Positions 5,766 through 6,130 of a stretch of 6,130 bases of DNA are shown here, piece after piece; position 1 is the stretch's first letter, and every line of letters starts with the position of its first letter. Source of the DNA: Anaerolineae bacterium. GTDB taxonomy: Bacteria > Chloroflexota > Anaerolineae > B4-G1. Location of the stretch: assembly GCA_030612185.1 (NCBI GenBank), contig JAUWOI010000280.1, positions 1-6,130 of the forward strand, read 5' to 3'. A model generated the notes under the pieces. That model saw only the letters and a program-made list of their open reading frames with translations. It was not told the DNA's origin and made no database searches. Both the position numbers and the translations under genes were made by a program.

Positions 5766-6130
5766 CTATTTGCACCCTGCCTCTACCGTCACCATTTCGC
5801 CGACGGTATCGGGCAGATAGAACGACTCGCTGGTCGCCACCACCGCCCCTCCCGCACTCTCATGCACCACCCAGCGGAACGGCCCGGTGCCAAAGCCCTC
5901 TTTCGCCACCCACCACGTCTTTGTTCCCACGCCGTACGTGATCTCGTCGAACGTCCCCTGCCCGCCGGGCACGTCGTACCAGTTGTCCCACTCATCCTGC
6001 CCCTGCACGACGGTCCACAGTTCTTGCCAGGGGATGCCGGGCGCGGGCCAGTCCTGGCTGAACTGGGCGCGCAGTTGGATCTGTGCTCCGGCGAGCGCGG
6101 GCTGGGGCGCAGGTTGGGCCGGAGGCGCGG
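5766..6130 (-). CDS. C-terminal part of a protein with Pro/Ala-rich linker and Trp-rich domain, probably exported
   Basis: The minus-strand frame is open from the right window edge to a TAG at 5768-5766, giving 121 codons of C-terminus; the start lies outside. The first visible residues are a low-complexity Pro/Ala/Gln linker (APPAQPAPQPALAGAQ), typical of a tether in surface or lipoproteins. A compact domain of about 95 residues follows, rich in Trp and Gly: PWQELWTVVQGQDEWDNWYD, then TWWVAKEGFGTGPFRWVVHE, and it ends YLPDTVGEMVTVEAGCK. I recall similar tails in proteins of Chloroflexota but cannot assign a function. An internal GTG at 6008 is not a start, because the frame and the domain continue upstream. 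It converges on the fusion gene with 26 bases between stop codons and no clear terminator. Confidence 0.72.
   Translation of the reverse strand, partial: APPAQPAPQPALAGAQIQLRAQFSQDWPAPGIPWQELWTVVQGQDEWDNWYDVPGGQGTFDEITYGVGTKTWWVAKEGFGTGPFRWVVHESAGGAVVATSESFYLPDTVGEMVTVEAGCK

Overview
The window reads as bacterial chromosomal DNA of moderately high G+C. The gene content suggests a member of Chloroflexota, perhaps Anaerolineae-like: MalT/LuxR-type ATP-dependent regulators, a TumE-type toxin-antitoxin pair, a Fic/winged-helix protein, and a C-terminal domain of a type I associate with that phylum. This is inference from protein families remembered; no search was run.

Left half (1-2118), all on the minus strand. 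Read in the direction of transcription, it starts with a strong-looking promoter (TTGACG, 17 bp, TATACT at 2161-2189). Next come a small antitoxin-like gene (1816-2118) and an overlapping TumE-family toxin-like gene (1419-1841). The toxin stop codon lies inside the decayed start of a MalT-like regulator (1291-1428). A second promoter (TTGCCA, 17 bp, TATACT at 1259-1287), with two 10-bp direct repeats and a small palindrome around it, precedes a full-length Fic-domain protein with a C-terminal winged helix (40-1209). Four bases after the fic stop, a second MalT-like regulator starts and leaves the window after 11 codons (1-35). The fic unit is therefore bracketed by a dead and an apparently intact regulator start. 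This region looks like a small stress, regulatory and toxin-antitoxin island.

Middle (2119-2484) is an intergenic stretch between divergent transcription units. It holds the antitoxin promoter on the minus strand; no convincing plus-strand promoter was found.

Right half (2485-5739), plus strand, is a two-gene operon with a 15-base gap and a strong ribosome binding site between the genes. The first gene encodes a membrane-anchored polysaccharide deacetylase (NodB fold) with an unusual metal-binding motif. The second encodes an 836-residue fusion of a serine alpha/beta-hydrolase to an AMP-forming acyl-CoA synthetase. Together they suggest chemistry on an acylated or N-acetylated envelope lipid or glycan, but the substrate cannot be read from sequence.

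Right edge (5766-6130), minus strand, is the C-terminal end of a protein with a Pro/Ala-rich linker followed by a Trp-rich domain. It converges on the operon with only 26 bases between stop codons.

The best candidates for something undescribed are the fic unit lying between two copies of a regulator start, the operator-like architecture at the fic promoter, and the hydrolase/acyl-CoA synthetase fusion paired with a variant deacetylase.
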